Source: an uncultured Phascolarctobacterium sp.
GTDB lineage: Bacteria > Bacillota > Negativicutes > Acidaminococcales > Acidaminococcaceae
Assembly: GCA_900544885.1 (NCBI GenBank)
Contig: UQWU01000038.1
Coordinates: 1 to 17,485, forward strand
Direction of reading: 5' to 3'
Length of the DNA stretch: 17,485 bases
The notes under the pieces are model-generated. The model was not told the origin of the DNA and did not search any database. It was given only the letters and a program-made list of their open reading frames with translations. Position numbers and translations under genes: made by a program. Positions 1-7,784 of this stretch are shown here, one piece after another; position 1 is the stretch's first letter; the number at the start of each line of letters is the position of its first letter.

Positions 1-136
1 AATTAAAATGTCTAGCCAACTGGCGGAGAGAATAACGTACAGATTTATTGGATAATATCCCTTGTAATTCTCTGCGGTCACCATAAGAAAAATGTTTACC
101 TTTTATGTGTTTTGTGGTATCTTGAGTATAGTCCAT
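1..136 (-). CDS. IS30-family transposase, N-terminal fragment (cut by window edge)
   Basis: Forty-five codons are visible, beginning MDYTQDTTKHIKGKHFSYGD. The segment from about residue 14 onward (KHFSYGDRRELQ, then SLRQLARHF) fits the first helix-turn-helix of IS30 transposases, which binds the element ends. The ATG at 134-136 is preceded by a strong ribosome site (AGGAGG at 145-150) with good spacing, which fixes the start. The DDE catalytic core lies outside the window. The start codon is inside a 14-bp inverted repeat with 191-204, which probably controls translation. The IS30 assignment is supported by the C-terminal match of the element at the other window edge. Confidence 0.82.
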   Translation of the reverse strand, partial: MDYTQDTTKHIKGKHFSYGDRRELQGILSNKSVRYSLRQLARHFN

Positions 137-204
137 TGTGATTGCCTCCTTGTAAGTTTTGTGTAGCAGCTTAATTTTAACATGAAGAGGTCACAATGGA
201 CTAT
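128..204 (-). promoter_or_regulatory. Inverted repeat that can hide the transposase start codon
   Basis: The arms 128-141 and 191-204 are perfectly complementary over 14 bases, with a 49-nt loop. The downstream arm contains the transposase ATG and the first codons. A transcript entering from outside the element carries both arms and would fold the start codon into a duplex. A possible internal promoter (-10 TAAAAT, minus strand, 174-179, no clear -35) would start near 167 and make an RNA lacking the upstream arm. Protection from read-in transcription by such structures is established for IS10 and IS50; its use here is inferred. Confidence 0.7.
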
Positions 205-222
205 TTTTATTCTGTTTTCAAG

Positions 223-244
223 GTGTGCAATTTCATTTTACAAT
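223..244. repeat. IS30 terminal inverted repeat (transposase-upstream end)
   Basis: Read outward, this end starts GTGTGCAATTTC. The element end at the right side of the window, read outward on the other strand, starts with the same 12 bases and agrees at about 19 of 22 positions. The two therefore look like the left and right terminal inverted repeats of the same IS type. Confidence 0.72.
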
Positions 245-259
245 GAACCTTTTTTATCC

Positions 260-613
260 TTATAAACCTTGCTCGTGATATTCAGCTTCTTTAAAGCCTA
301 CCAATACATGACCGTTGGGCAAAACTAAAATCGGACGCTTTACTAACATACCATCAGTAGAAAGTAATTCTAATTGCTCATCTTCACCCATTGTTTTCAG
401 CTTATCCTTCAGACCAAGTTCTTTATAAAGCGTACCACTAGTATTAAACCATCTTTTCAGCGGTAAGGCACTAGCTCGATACCAAGTCTGTAATTCTGCC
501 AAAGAAGGCTTGTCTTCTTTAATATCACGTTTTTCTAAAGTAACGTTTTTACTTTGCAGATATTTTTCTGCTTTTTTACATGTACCACATTTAGCATAGC
601 AAACAAATAACAT
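260..613 (-). CDS. ArsC/Spx-family thioredoxin-fold protein (YffB-like)
   Basis: A 117-residue protein of the ArsC/Spx/YffB family, near the usual length. A redox-type CGTC motif sits at residues 9-12, directly after the first beta strand (LFVCYAK). The family signature KRPILV occurs near residues 92-97, followed by a VGFKEAEY segment typical of arsenate-reductase-like proteins. Such proteins act in the cytosol as glutaredoxin- or thioredoxin-coupled reductases, or in Spx as RNA polymerase-binding stress regulators. The CxxC is shared by both types, so the role cannot be decided. The ATG at 611-613 has a GAGGTG ribosome site seven bases upstream. It is the last gene of the minus-strand operon, 15 bp after the protease gene. 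The IS30 end begins about 15 bp beyond its stop, and no native terminator is visible between them. Confidence 0.85.
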   Translation of the reverse strand: MLFVCYAKCGTCKKAEKYLQSKNVTLEKRDIKEDKPSLAELQTWYRASALPLKRWFNTSGTLYKELGLKDKLKTMGEDEQLELLSTDGMLVKRPILVLPNGHVLVGFKEAEYHEQGL

Positions 614-628
614 CTTATCACCTCATGT

Positions 629-1789
629 TTATTTTTGCTGTAACTGCTTTTCTAAATAATCAACTGCTGCACGCATCTGTAAATCATATGTTGCATCCTC
701 AGGCAGCTCGACAATCTCATCAGGAATAATACCAATATTATGGATGGATACACCTGACGGAGTATAATATTTAGCCACAGTAATTTTTACTGCTGTTTTG
801 TTATCAATACCGAAAACGCCTTGGACACTTCCCTTGCCGAAAGTTTTTACACCAAAAAGCTTACCTGCTTTAGTATCTTTAATAGCACCGGAAACAATTT
901 CTGCTGCACTAGCAGTACCATGATCTACTAAGACTGCCAAAGGACAAGGAGTTTTCTCCAACCCGGAATTATGAACATACTTAGTACCGTCTTTATAAAC
1001 TACGGATACAATAGGTCCTTTAGGTACCAAAGCTCCCGCTACAGAAACACCGGCATCTAATATACCACCTGGATTACCACGTAAATCTAAAATCAGCGCC
1101 TGCATTCCCTGCTTTTGCAGCTTCTGCATTTCCTTTTGGAAATCAGCAGCAGTATTTTCGTTAAAGACTGCTATGCGAATATAGCCAATCTTATTACCTT
1201 CCAACATACTACCACCTACAGAAGGTGTTTTGATTTCCTTACGTACTACTTCAACCTCTCGGATTTTTCCATCTTTATCTTTTAAGCTTAGCTTAACAGT
1301 AGTATCAATATGTCCACGAATTTTATTGGCAATCTGCTCCATATTCATAGATGCAGTATCCTGTCCGTCAACGGCAGTAATAATATCACCGCTTTTAATG
1401 CCTGCTTGAGCACCAGGAGTATCAGGTAGTGCTGCAACAACTATATAATCATCACCGCGCTTACCAAATACGATACCAATACCACCAAAGGTACCCTCTG
1501 TCATCTCGCTTAACGCTTGAAAATCCTTTTGATTTAAATAAACAGTATACGGATCTCCTGTAGCTTCTACCATCCCCTTAATAGCACCATCAAATAACTG
1601 ATGAGAATTTAACTCACCATTATAATTGCTTTTCACCAAGCTCATGGTTCGAAGAAAACGGATAGGGTCACCAAAACTTCCGGTTATACCTTTCAGCCAG
1701 ATGCCTTCTGCCGCAAAAATTGCTAACGCTGTAGCAACAGCTGTTCCAAGACAGTATCTCAGCAGCAGCTTCTTTTTATATTTTAACAC
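629..1789 (-). CDS. ctpA: S41-family C-terminal processing protease (Ctp)
   Basis: A 386-residue periplasmic or extracytoplasmic serine protease with the Ser/Lys dyad of tail-specific proteases. A membrane anchor or uncleaved signal occupies residues 9-29. A PDZ domain spans about 95-175 (GIGIVFGK, then the GIKSGDIITAVDG core). The catalytic domain follows: DLRGNPGG at about 235-242, the nucleophile Ser294 in GTASAAE, and Lys319 in TFGKGSVQ with Gln323. All key residues are present. Initiation is at GTG (1787-1789) behind GGAGG eight bases upstream. It lies 22 bp after the M23 gene. Ctp next to ftsEX and an M23 hydrolase is a recurring Firmicute arrangement, so it probably trims or degrades cell-wall enzymes or their regulators; this role is inferred. 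Confidence 0.93.
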   Translation of the reverse strand: MLKYKKKLLLRYCLGTAVATALAIFAAEGIWLKGITGSFGDPIRFLRTMSLVKSNYNGELNSHQLFDGAIKGMVEATGDPYTVYLNQKDFQALSEMTEGTFGGIGIVFGKRGDDYIVVAALPDTPGAQAGIKSGDIITAVDGQDTASMNMEQIANKIRGHIDTTVKLSLKDKDGKIREVEVVRKEIKTPSVGGSMLEGNKIGYIRIAVFNENTAADFQKEMQKLQKQGMQALILDLRGNPGGILDAGVSVAGALVPKGPIVSVVYKDGTKYVHNSGLEKTPCPLAVLVDHGTASAAEIVSGAIKDTKAGKLFGVKTFGKGSVQGVFGIDNKTAVKITVAKYYTPSGVSIHNIGIIPDEIVELPEDATYDLQMRAAVDYLEKQLQQK

Positions 1790-1811
1790 CTTGCTTGCCT
1801 CCGTTTAAAAA

Positions 1812-2951
1812 TCAAGGTAAATAATTCAACGGTTCAGTTACTTCGCCGTGCAGACGCACTTCAAAGTGACAGTGGGGTCCTGTTGAATAACCGGTACTGC
1901 CTGCATAAGCAACTACCGTACCTTTATTAACAAATTGTCCTTCACCGACATTCAAGGACTGATTATGAGCATACAAACTTACTAAACCGCCACCATGGTC
2001 TATCATAACGCAATTACCATAACCACCTAACCAGCCACTATAAATAACAGTACCGGAATCAGCCGCATGAATAGGAGTACCATAATCAACAGCAATATCC
2101 ATACCGCTATGATACTTAGTTGTACCAAAAATCGGATGTGTACGCCAACCATAATACGAGGTTATCTCACCGTTACACGGCCACATAAATCTACCTGTAC
2201 CGCCGGCAGAAGGAGCTGAACTGCTGCTTTCCATATTACGTAACATGGAAGCAATATTTTCAGAAAGAGCAAGTAGTCTTTCATACTCACTTTGACTCTG
2301 CTGTTCTTCTTCCTGTGCCTTATATAACACTTGTGCACGTTGTTCACGTAACTTCTGTACTTTAGCTTTTTTATCATTCAGTACCTTTTGGGTGGTCTGA
2401 ATTTCTTTCATCTGTGCATCAAGCTGTTCCTGACGTGACTTAATTTCTGCCGCATCTTTTTTCAGCTGATCCAACATCGCCAAATCACTACTGATGATTT
2501 TCTGTAATAAATACATACGGGACGAAAAATCGCTAAAGTCTTTTGCCCCTAATAATACATCCAAATAGTTTACCTGACCATTGATATAAATATCACGCAA
2601 ACGTGTACGATAAATTTGCATACGTCTAGCTACATCAGCCTTTTTTTGTTCTAATTTAGCTTGATTATCATTAATCTGCGCCTGTAATGTATTGCTTTTC
2701 TTTTCTAAAGCATTGGCCTGTGCTTGCAATTCATTGAGGTCACTTACAACCTCCTGTAAATCTGCACTAGCCGCATCAGCCTTTTGCCGTGCTTGCTCTT
2801 TACGCTGCTGCATTTCCTGCATTTGCGCCTGTACATTGTTTAATTCAGCCTGCTTATCTGAAACAGCATCAGCAAAGCCAAAAGACATATATAACGGAGT
2901 CATTGCCATAAAAGCAGCCAGCGCACAATATGCTATTTTCTTTCTCAGCAT
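1812..2951 (-). CDS. EnvC-like M23 murein hydrolase with N-terminal coiled coil
   Basis: A secreted peptidoglycan endopeptidase or hydrolase activator of about 379 residues. A signal peptide (basic MLRKK, then a hydrophobic stretch ending near AFA/ADA) covers about the first 29 residues. A long coiled coil rich in Gln, Lys and Ala follows to about residue 235. A low-complexity serine linker then leads to the LytM/M23 domain at about 255-379. The zinc motif is complete: HSGMD (H281, D285), LYAH (H329) and HCH (H360, H362). It could therefore cut peptidoglycan itself, unlike E. coli EnvC with its degenerate site. The upstream in-frame ATG at 2964-2966 lacks a ribosome site; the ATG at 2949-2951 has GGAGGGG six bases upstream and is chosen. 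It directly follows ftsX, whose large outer domain activates such enzymes in known systems. Confidence 0.92.
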   Translation of the reverse strand: MLRKKIAYCALAAFMAMTPLYMSFGFADAVSDKQAELNNVQAQMQEMQQRKEQARQKADAASADLQEVVSDLNELQAQANALEKKSNTLQAQINDNQAKLEQKKADVARRMQIYRTRLRDIYINGQVNYLDVLLGAKDFSDFSSRMYLLQKIISSDLAMLDQLKKDAAEIKSRQEQLDAQMKEIQTTQKVLNDKKAKVQKLREQRAQVLYKAQEEEQQSQSEYERLLALSENIASMLRNMESSSSAPSAGGTGRFMWPCNGEITSYYGWRTHPIFGTTKYHSGMDIAVDYGTPIHAADSGTVIYSGWLGGYGNCVMIDHGGGLVSLYAHNQSLNVGEGQFVNKGTVVAYAGSTGYSTGPHCHFEVRLHGEVTEPLNYLP

Positions 2952-2965
2952 TGCCAGCCCCTCCA

Positions 2966-3853
2966 TTAGACACGTAAAAATTTACGCAGAGAAATGTAGC
3001 TACCTAAAGCACCAATACCTGTACCGATTACTAATAAAAACAGTGTTACATAGCCTAATAGCGGAGAAGTTGGTAACAGAGGTAAAAACGCCAGAGTAGC
3101 ATGAATACGCTCTAACAGCGCAGAATATATGCTATTAATAAACACAGAAGCAATAACAGCACCAAAGAAACCTAATGTCATACCCTCCAATAAAAACGGC
3201 CAACGTATAAACCAATCCGTAGCACCGACATACTTCATGATAACAACCTCTTTACGGCGGGCAAAGACCGTCAGACGAATGGTATTGCTGATAATAAACA
3301 AGGTTGCCATAGCCAAGAACACTACAAGCACAATACCTCCAAAGCGCAATATTTTCGTCAATTGGAATAAATGCTCTACTACTTCTTGACCAAACTTAGC
3401 AGTTTCCACTTTAGGAATTTGACCGATAACAGGAGTTATGGCTTTAATACGTTCCGGAGAATCAACCTGTACTTCAAAAGAATTGGGAAAGGGATTATCC
3501 TTACCCAAACTGTCCAACAGTTGATGCTGATCTCCTAAACGCTCTTTAAAACGAGCTAAAGCCTGCTCCTTATTAACTTCTTTTACTTGAACAACACCAG
3601 ACATCTTTTGCAGTTTAGCTTTAGTAGCCTTCAACTCTGCATCGCTAGCACTGTCCTGCATATAAACAGATACTTGAACCTGACTTTCCAAATACTGTGC
3701 TAGGTTATTAGTATTAAGAAAAATTAACAAGAACATCCCCAAAACTAATAAGGATACGGCAACAGTAGAAATAGAAGCAAAACTCATAAATCCATTACGT
3801 CTAATAGATTTATATGTTTCTTTAACAAAGTATTCCTTAGTACTAAAGCTCAT
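2966..3853 (-). CDS. ftsX: Cell division ABC transporter permease-like protein FtsX
   Basis: A 295-residue membrane protein with the FtsX layout. There is a short cytoplasmic N-terminus (KSIRRNG), TM1 at about 20-44, a large extracytoplasmic domain at about 45-160, then three more membrane segments (near 170-200, 215-250 and 260-290). It carries the VVIMKYVGATDWFIRWPFL coupling region typical of this family. With FtsE it transmits ATP hydrolysis through the membrane to peptidoglycan hydrolases; the likely partner is the M23 protein encoded next. An open frame extends 26 codons upstream, but that part overlaps ftsE heavily and lacks the family start. The ATG at 3851-3853 gives the normal length and an 11-bp overlap with ftsE, suggesting translational coupling. 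Confidence 0.95.
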   Translation of the reverse strand: MSFSTKEYFVKETYKSIRRNGFMSFASISTVAVSLLVLGMFLLIFLNTNNLAQYLESQVQVSVYMQDSASDAELKATKAKLQKMSGVVQVKEVNKEQALARFKERLGDQHQLLDSLGKDNPFPNSFEVQVDSPERIKAITPVIGQIPKVETAKFGQEVVEHLFQLTKILRFGGIVLVVFLAMATLFIISNTIRLTVFARRKEVVIMKYVGATDWFIRWPFLLEGMTLGFFGAVIASVFINSIYSALLERIHATLAFLPLLPTSPLLGYVTLFLLVIGTGIGALGSYISLRKFLRV

Positions 3854-4529
3854 AACCGTATACCCCGTTAGCCTCGTCACGGACAATGCGTCCGCTTTCG
3901 ATAGCAATAACACGCTTGCCCATTGCATCAACTACTTCTTTATCATGAGTAGCCATGACAATAGTTGTACCTGTAGCATTAATTTCCTTAAAAATTTCCA
4001 TAATATCCCAGCTTGTATCCGGGTCCAAATTACCTGTCGGTTCATCGGCAATTACCAACAACGGATCATTGACAATAGCTCTGGCAATAGCAATACGTTG
4101 TTGCTCGCCACCACTTAATTCGTTAGGATAAGCATTAGCACGATGTCTTAACCCAACTAAGTCTAAAACATTTAAAACACGTCTTTTGATTTTGCGATGT
4201 GGTGTTTCAATAACCTGCATTGCAAAAGCTACATTTTCATAAACAGTACGATCAGGCAGTAAACGATAATCCTGAAAAATAATACCTAATTGACGTCGCA
4301 TATATGGTATTTCTTTAGGAGTCAACTCTAGAATATCTACGCCATTAACAAAAATGCTGCCCGTAGTAGGTAAAACCTCACGGAACAGCATCTTGATAAA
4401 GGTAGATTTTCCGGCACCGCTTGGTCCTACGACAAAGACAAATTCACCCGGCTCTATATGTACATTGATATCTTGCAAAGCGACATTACCGCCGGGATAC
4501 ACTTTGCTGACATCTGTCATCCTCAGCAC
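3843..4529 (-). CDS. ftsE: Cell division ATP-binding protein FtsE
   Basis: A 228-residue ABC ATPase that pairs with FtsX at the inner membrane. Visible motifs are Walker A GPSGAGKST (35-43), Q-loop near IIFQDYRLL, signature LSGGEQQR (138-145), Walker B LLVIADE (157-163) and the switch histidine in MATH near 194. The sequence TVYENVAFAM and the EPTGNLDP ending are characteristic of FtsE. The GTG at 4527-4529 is chosen because the N-terminus MLRMTDVSKVYPGG then aligns with FtsE proteins in length; an ATG three codons later is the alternative. It starts 27 bp after csaB and overlaps ftsX. Confidence 0.96.
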   Translation of the reverse strand: MLRMTDVSKVYPGGNVALQDINVHIEPGEFVFVVGPSGAGKSTFIKMLFREVLPTTGSIFVNGVDILELTPKEIPYMRRQLGIIFQDYRLLPDRTVYENVAFAMQVIETPHRKIKRRVLNVLDLVGLRHRANAYPNELSGGEQQRIAIARAIVNDPLLVIADEPTGNLDPDTSWDIMEIFKEINATGTTIVMATHDKEVVDAMGKRVIAIESGRIVRDEANGVYGYEL

Positions 4530-4556
4530 TACCTTTAATCTCCTCTCTGCAATTAA

Positions 4557-5642
4557 TTAACGTTTTAGCAGTTCAAAAGCCTCTTTAGAATTAAGTAATG
4601 CTTTTACCCGCAATTTTTCTAATAAATCTTTACTATTTTGCGATACCTTAAGTGCTTGCTTTACTGCTGTTAAAATCTGTTTTTCCTGCAGATTAGTAAC
4701 ATTACCGGCACTAACACCATCAATGTCTTTAACAAAACCATCAATTTTAGGGTCATAGGAAACAGCTACAAAGGGTAGCTCCATAACCGCAGCAAAAATC
4801 AATGCATGTAGGCGCATACCGATTAATAAATTAAAATTGCCCATCAAGGATAAAAACTGCTCTGTATCACAATTAGTCGCCAAAATAGTACTAGAAGATT
4901 TGCGTACCATAAAATGCTGTAAACGTTCGCAGGCTTCCATATCCACCGGATACTGCAACGGTAAAAGCACGATATGTGCATCATAACGTTTTACTAACGC
5001 ATCAACAGCTTTAGCTAGCTCCAATAAATAACTATCATCATCCTGCCATTTACGTACAGAAACAGCTATCAGCATTTTTTCTTGCGGGACGTGAAATCTT
5101 TCCAGCAATTCTTTCCCCTGACGTATATCCTCCTGCGGTAAAGTCAAAACAGCATCAGCAGTGAGCTGTACCTTTTCAGCAGGAATACCTATACGACGTA
5201 ATTCATACAAGGAATCCTGGTCACGAACAGTAATTAAATCAACGTGACTGCAAATAAGTTTAGTTAATCTGCGTAAAATTCCACTGTGAATAGGTCCGAT
5301 GCCTTGAGCAAATAGCATTACCTTCTTTTTCAAGATAATACCCAAAGCAATTATGGACAGGTAATAAAGCAAACTACGTTTACTAGTAACATCCTGCAGA
5401 AGACTGCCGCCGCCACTCAGTAGCAGCTCGCAGTCATACAGGGATTTAAATATTTCTAATGGATTAAAACGGTAAATAGATGATACTCTGTGTTTAGCTG
5501 CAGTTGCTTCAGGATTACCTGAAAGCACTGTTAAATCTACAGATTTTTCTGTACTGCGCAAAGCTTTTATGATCGCGGTCAGCATAGCTTCATCTCCGGC
5601 ATTGGCAAATCCATAGTATCCGGAAATCACGATCTTGCTCAT
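4557..5642 (-). CDS. csaB: Polysaccharide pyruvyl transferase CsaB
   Basis: A 361-residue enzyme of the CsaB/WcaK pyruvyltransferase family. In Gram-positive relatives CsaB adds a pyruvate ketal to a secondary cell-wall polymer, creating the anchor for SLH-domain proteins. Family marks are the N-terminal GYYGFANAGDEAM, LLSGGGSLLQD near residues 74-84, FAQGIGPI near 112-119, and GMRLHALIFA followed by PFVAVSYDPKI in the C-terminal half. No signal peptide is present, so it acts on the cytoplasmic side. The ATG overlaps the DUF5693 stop as ATGA, so the two are probably translated together. Diderm Negativicutes tether their outer membrane through SLH-type porins (OmpM), which gives a plausible but inferred purpose here. 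Confidence 0.93.
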   Translation of the reverse strand: MSKIVISGYYGFANAGDEAMLTAIIKALRSTEKSVDLTVLSGNPEATAAKHRVSSIYRFNPLEIFKSLYDCELLLSGGGSLLQDVTSKRSLLYYLSIIALGIILKKKVMLFAQGIGPIHSGILRRLTKLICSHVDLITVRDQDSLYELRRIGIPAEKVQLTADAVLTLPQEDIRQGKELLERFHVPQEKMLIAVSVRKWQDDDSYLLELAKAVDALVKRYDAHIVLLPLQYPVDMEACERLQHFMVRKSSSTILATNCDTEQFLSLMGNFNLLIGMRLHALIFAAVMELPFVAVSYDPKIDGFVKDIDGVSAGNVTNLQEKQILTAVKQALKVSQNSKDLLEKLRVKALLNSKEAFELLKR

Positions 5643-7756
5643 TGCTCCAAGTATCTCCTTTTTACACTCTCAAATAACGGTATCAACAGCCAAACAGCAA
5701 CAACAGCAATAATACCCAATGCAGCACCGGATGCATAGCCATCGAGAGCACGAATAAAGCTCATGATAACGGGAGTACGCATATGACAGAAGGTTTGTAC
5801 CAAACTGCCTTGGCCGATTACAGCACCACATACCAAAACGAATTGCCACCAACGCGGTGCACATCTATAAACAGCAAGTACTGTTAAGAAAAATGCAGGA
5901 TGTCCGATCATAAATTCCTTTTGACGTGGACGTGCATACATCAGCTGTTCTAATAACGCACGCATTTTCAACTCAATAGCCGGTACAGGCACACCGCCGG
6001 TATGACCGCTGCGACCTACAAAATAGAAGGCTACAAACAATAATACCAAAATAATAAATACATGCTTAAAAGTCAAGCCTGTATCCAGCAGACCATTTAA
6101 ACGTACTAATAAATTTTTAACGCCTTTGCCAACAACGTCTAACAAGTCATAGCGTTTAATATACAAAATAGCAGTAAAGATTACCGGTAGCATAAAGGTT
6201 ACTTTTACACCACGGTAAATATCAATTTCTAACAGGAAACGACTATCGGCCAAAATAGCAGACAGGAAGGATGCACCAATTAAAGATAGAGCAATAGCTA
6301 ACGCCAATTGCCACAATGCTTTCCAGATGATTGGCAAAAGTCCCATTTTTTTACCTTTATTCTGATCCCAGATACAGAAAATAGTGTTCATAGATAAAAC
6401 TGGGAAAACACTAGCCGCACCTAAAGCCAATAATTGACGCAGCAAAAGTCCGCGCCCAACCAACATAACAGCACAAACTACAACGGAGCTTAACCCCCAG
6501 ATAAGTAATTGATGCTTCCCGCTGATATTAAATAACAGAGAAGCAAACAATACTATACCCGCTATAATAGCTGCTGCAATAGGAATAAAATTAATCTTAT
6601 CAGGAAAATACGGAGCATAATCTCCGGTGGTTTTTTCAGATGTACTATTCAAACCTTCAAAAACACCTGCGGGACCAATTTTAAAGCCACGTGCTTCAAC
6701 GCTTTCTTTAATATCCTTCACATATTTCAGGTTAGTTTGTAAAACATCCTTGCCATCTATAGGAAGCATAAACGGACGAATATAGTTTACGCGAATATTG
6801 CGTTCTTCATCAGTCAACGCCCAACGATGCAAAGCAGTATCTACGCTGATTTTCTTTTGTTCAGTAGGATCGATTACATAAGAACGGGCAGCATAGTATT
6901 TATTTTGTTCAGCTAAGCCTATAAGTCCGTCAATCTGTGCAAAACGCAACTGAGTATAATGTTCCAGCATAATGAGATTCATATCATTTTCGTCCATTTT
7001 CCGGCCTACATACTCCAGCTTATCAGGATAACCTACCGTTTCTTTGCCACACGGCATATAAGCATGAATAGGTACACCTGATTTTTTTATACGGGCAAAT
7101 AAGCTGTCAATTTTATTCTTGTCGACATTAATATAATTTTGCGGACGTACGATTACTTGGAAGCCAAGCTTGTGAATACGCTGCAGGTCCTTTACAGGTA
7201 AGCCCAAAGGTGCCTGCATAATCCCCATCGGTTCATCAAATTTGTCCTCAGGAAGCATATCAGTACTGCCGACAATACGCAGGATACGCGGTTCAGCACT
7301 TACCTCGCTGACACGTTCACTGCCATAACGCAAAATCAAATCTTCTTTAATATCATCTAAAACAGCAGGATTGTTACCAGCAGCTATATAAGCAGCATGC
7401 ATTTGTAACTGAGCTTGCGGCACCGCTGCAAAAACACCTTTGTCAGCACCGAGACTGGCAGCTTTAGCTAATTCGCCTCCGGTAGCACTTTGAATTTCAC
7501 CTTTTTTCGTCAAACGATCCAAGGTAGTATCAAAAACCATCAAAGAGTTAATGCCTGCTTCTTTAAATTGTAATAATACCTGCTCCTCAGGTAAGCCTTC
7601 CAAAGCAGCCAGTTTTAAAAGCCCTTCATATTCCATAGCCATGGCTACAGTATTATTAGCTTCTTCAACCTTATTACGATGCCAATTAAGCAACAAAGAC
7701 CAAGCTAATCCAATTAAAATCACTGCTACTAACACAGGATTATATCGGTTCTTCAT
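5639..7756 (-). CDS. DUF5693-family polytopic membrane protein
   Basis: A large membrane protein of about 705 residues. One N-terminal membrane segment (about 8-25) precedes an extracytoplasmic region of roughly 360 residues. The C-terminal half holds about eight hydrophobic segments from around residue 390 to 700. The early segments LAALEGLPEEQVLLQFKEAG and GINSLMVFDTTL match the DUF5693 family as I recall it; no catalytic motif is recognisable. Its overlap with csaB by four bases and the frequent pairing of these families suggest a shared role in cell-surface polymer assembly or export, which is unproven. Two starts are possible: GTG at 7769-7771 with GAGG close upstream, or ATG at 7754-7756 with AGGTGA upstream. 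The ATG is preferred. prfB ends less than 30 bp before. Confidence 0.82.
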   Translation of the reverse strand: MKNRYNPVLVAVILIGLAWSLLLNWHRNKVEEANNTVAMAMEYEGLLKLAALEGLPEEQVLLQFKEAGINSLMVFDTTLDRLTKKGEIQSATGGELAKAASLGADKGVFAAVPQAQLQMHAAYIAAGNNPAVLDDIKEDLILRYGSERVSEVSAEPRILRIVGSTDMLPEDKFDEPMGIMQAPLGLPVKDLQRIHKLGFQVIVRPQNYINVDKNKIDSLFARIKKSGVPIHAYMPCGKETVGYPDKLEYVGRKMDENDMNLIMLEHYTQLRFAQIDGLIGLAEQNKYYAARSYVIDPTEQKKISVDTALHRWALTDEERNIRVNYIRPFMLPIDGKDVLQTNLKYVKDIKESVEARGFKIGPAGVFEGLNSTSEKTTGDYAPYFPDKINFIPIAAAIIAGIVLFASLLFNISGKHQLLIWGLSSVVVCAVMLVGRGLLLRQLLALGAASVFPVLSMNTIFCIWDQNKGKKMGLLPIIWKALWQLALAIALSLIGASFLSAILADSRFLLEIDIYRGVKVTFMLPVIFTAILYIKRYDLLDVVGKGVKNLLVRLNGLLDTGLTFKHVFIILVLLFVAFYFVGRSGHTGGVPVPAIELKMRALLEQLMYARPRQKEFMIGHPAFFLTVLAVYRCAPRWWQFVLVCGAVIGQGSLVQTFCHMRTPVIMSFIRALDGYASGAALGIIAVVAVWLLIPLFESVKRRYLEQ

Positions 7757-7784
7757 TAAATTCACCTGCACTTATCCTCGCTCA

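Larger units (their letters stand above)
1..248 (-). mobile_element. IS30-family insertion sequence, transposase-5' end (partial, runs off left edge)
   Basis: This is the promoter-side end of an IS30-type element. It contains the N-terminus of the transposase, a 5' leader with a large inverted repeat, and a terminal inverted repeat at 223-244. That repeat matches, read outward, the opposite end of an IS30 element at 17393-17414 (about 19 of 22 positions). The outer boundary is placed at about 244-248 from the repeat match and is uncertain by a few bases. The element lies directly behind the stop codon of the ArsC-like gene at 260, so the long minus-strand operon reads into it in the same direction as the transposase. 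Confidence 0.8.

Noticed and set aside
2952..2966. Upstream start for the M23 protein, adding five residues
   Set aside because: It would begin inside the ftsX stop codon without a ribosome site, while the GGAGGGG sits just right for the next ATG.
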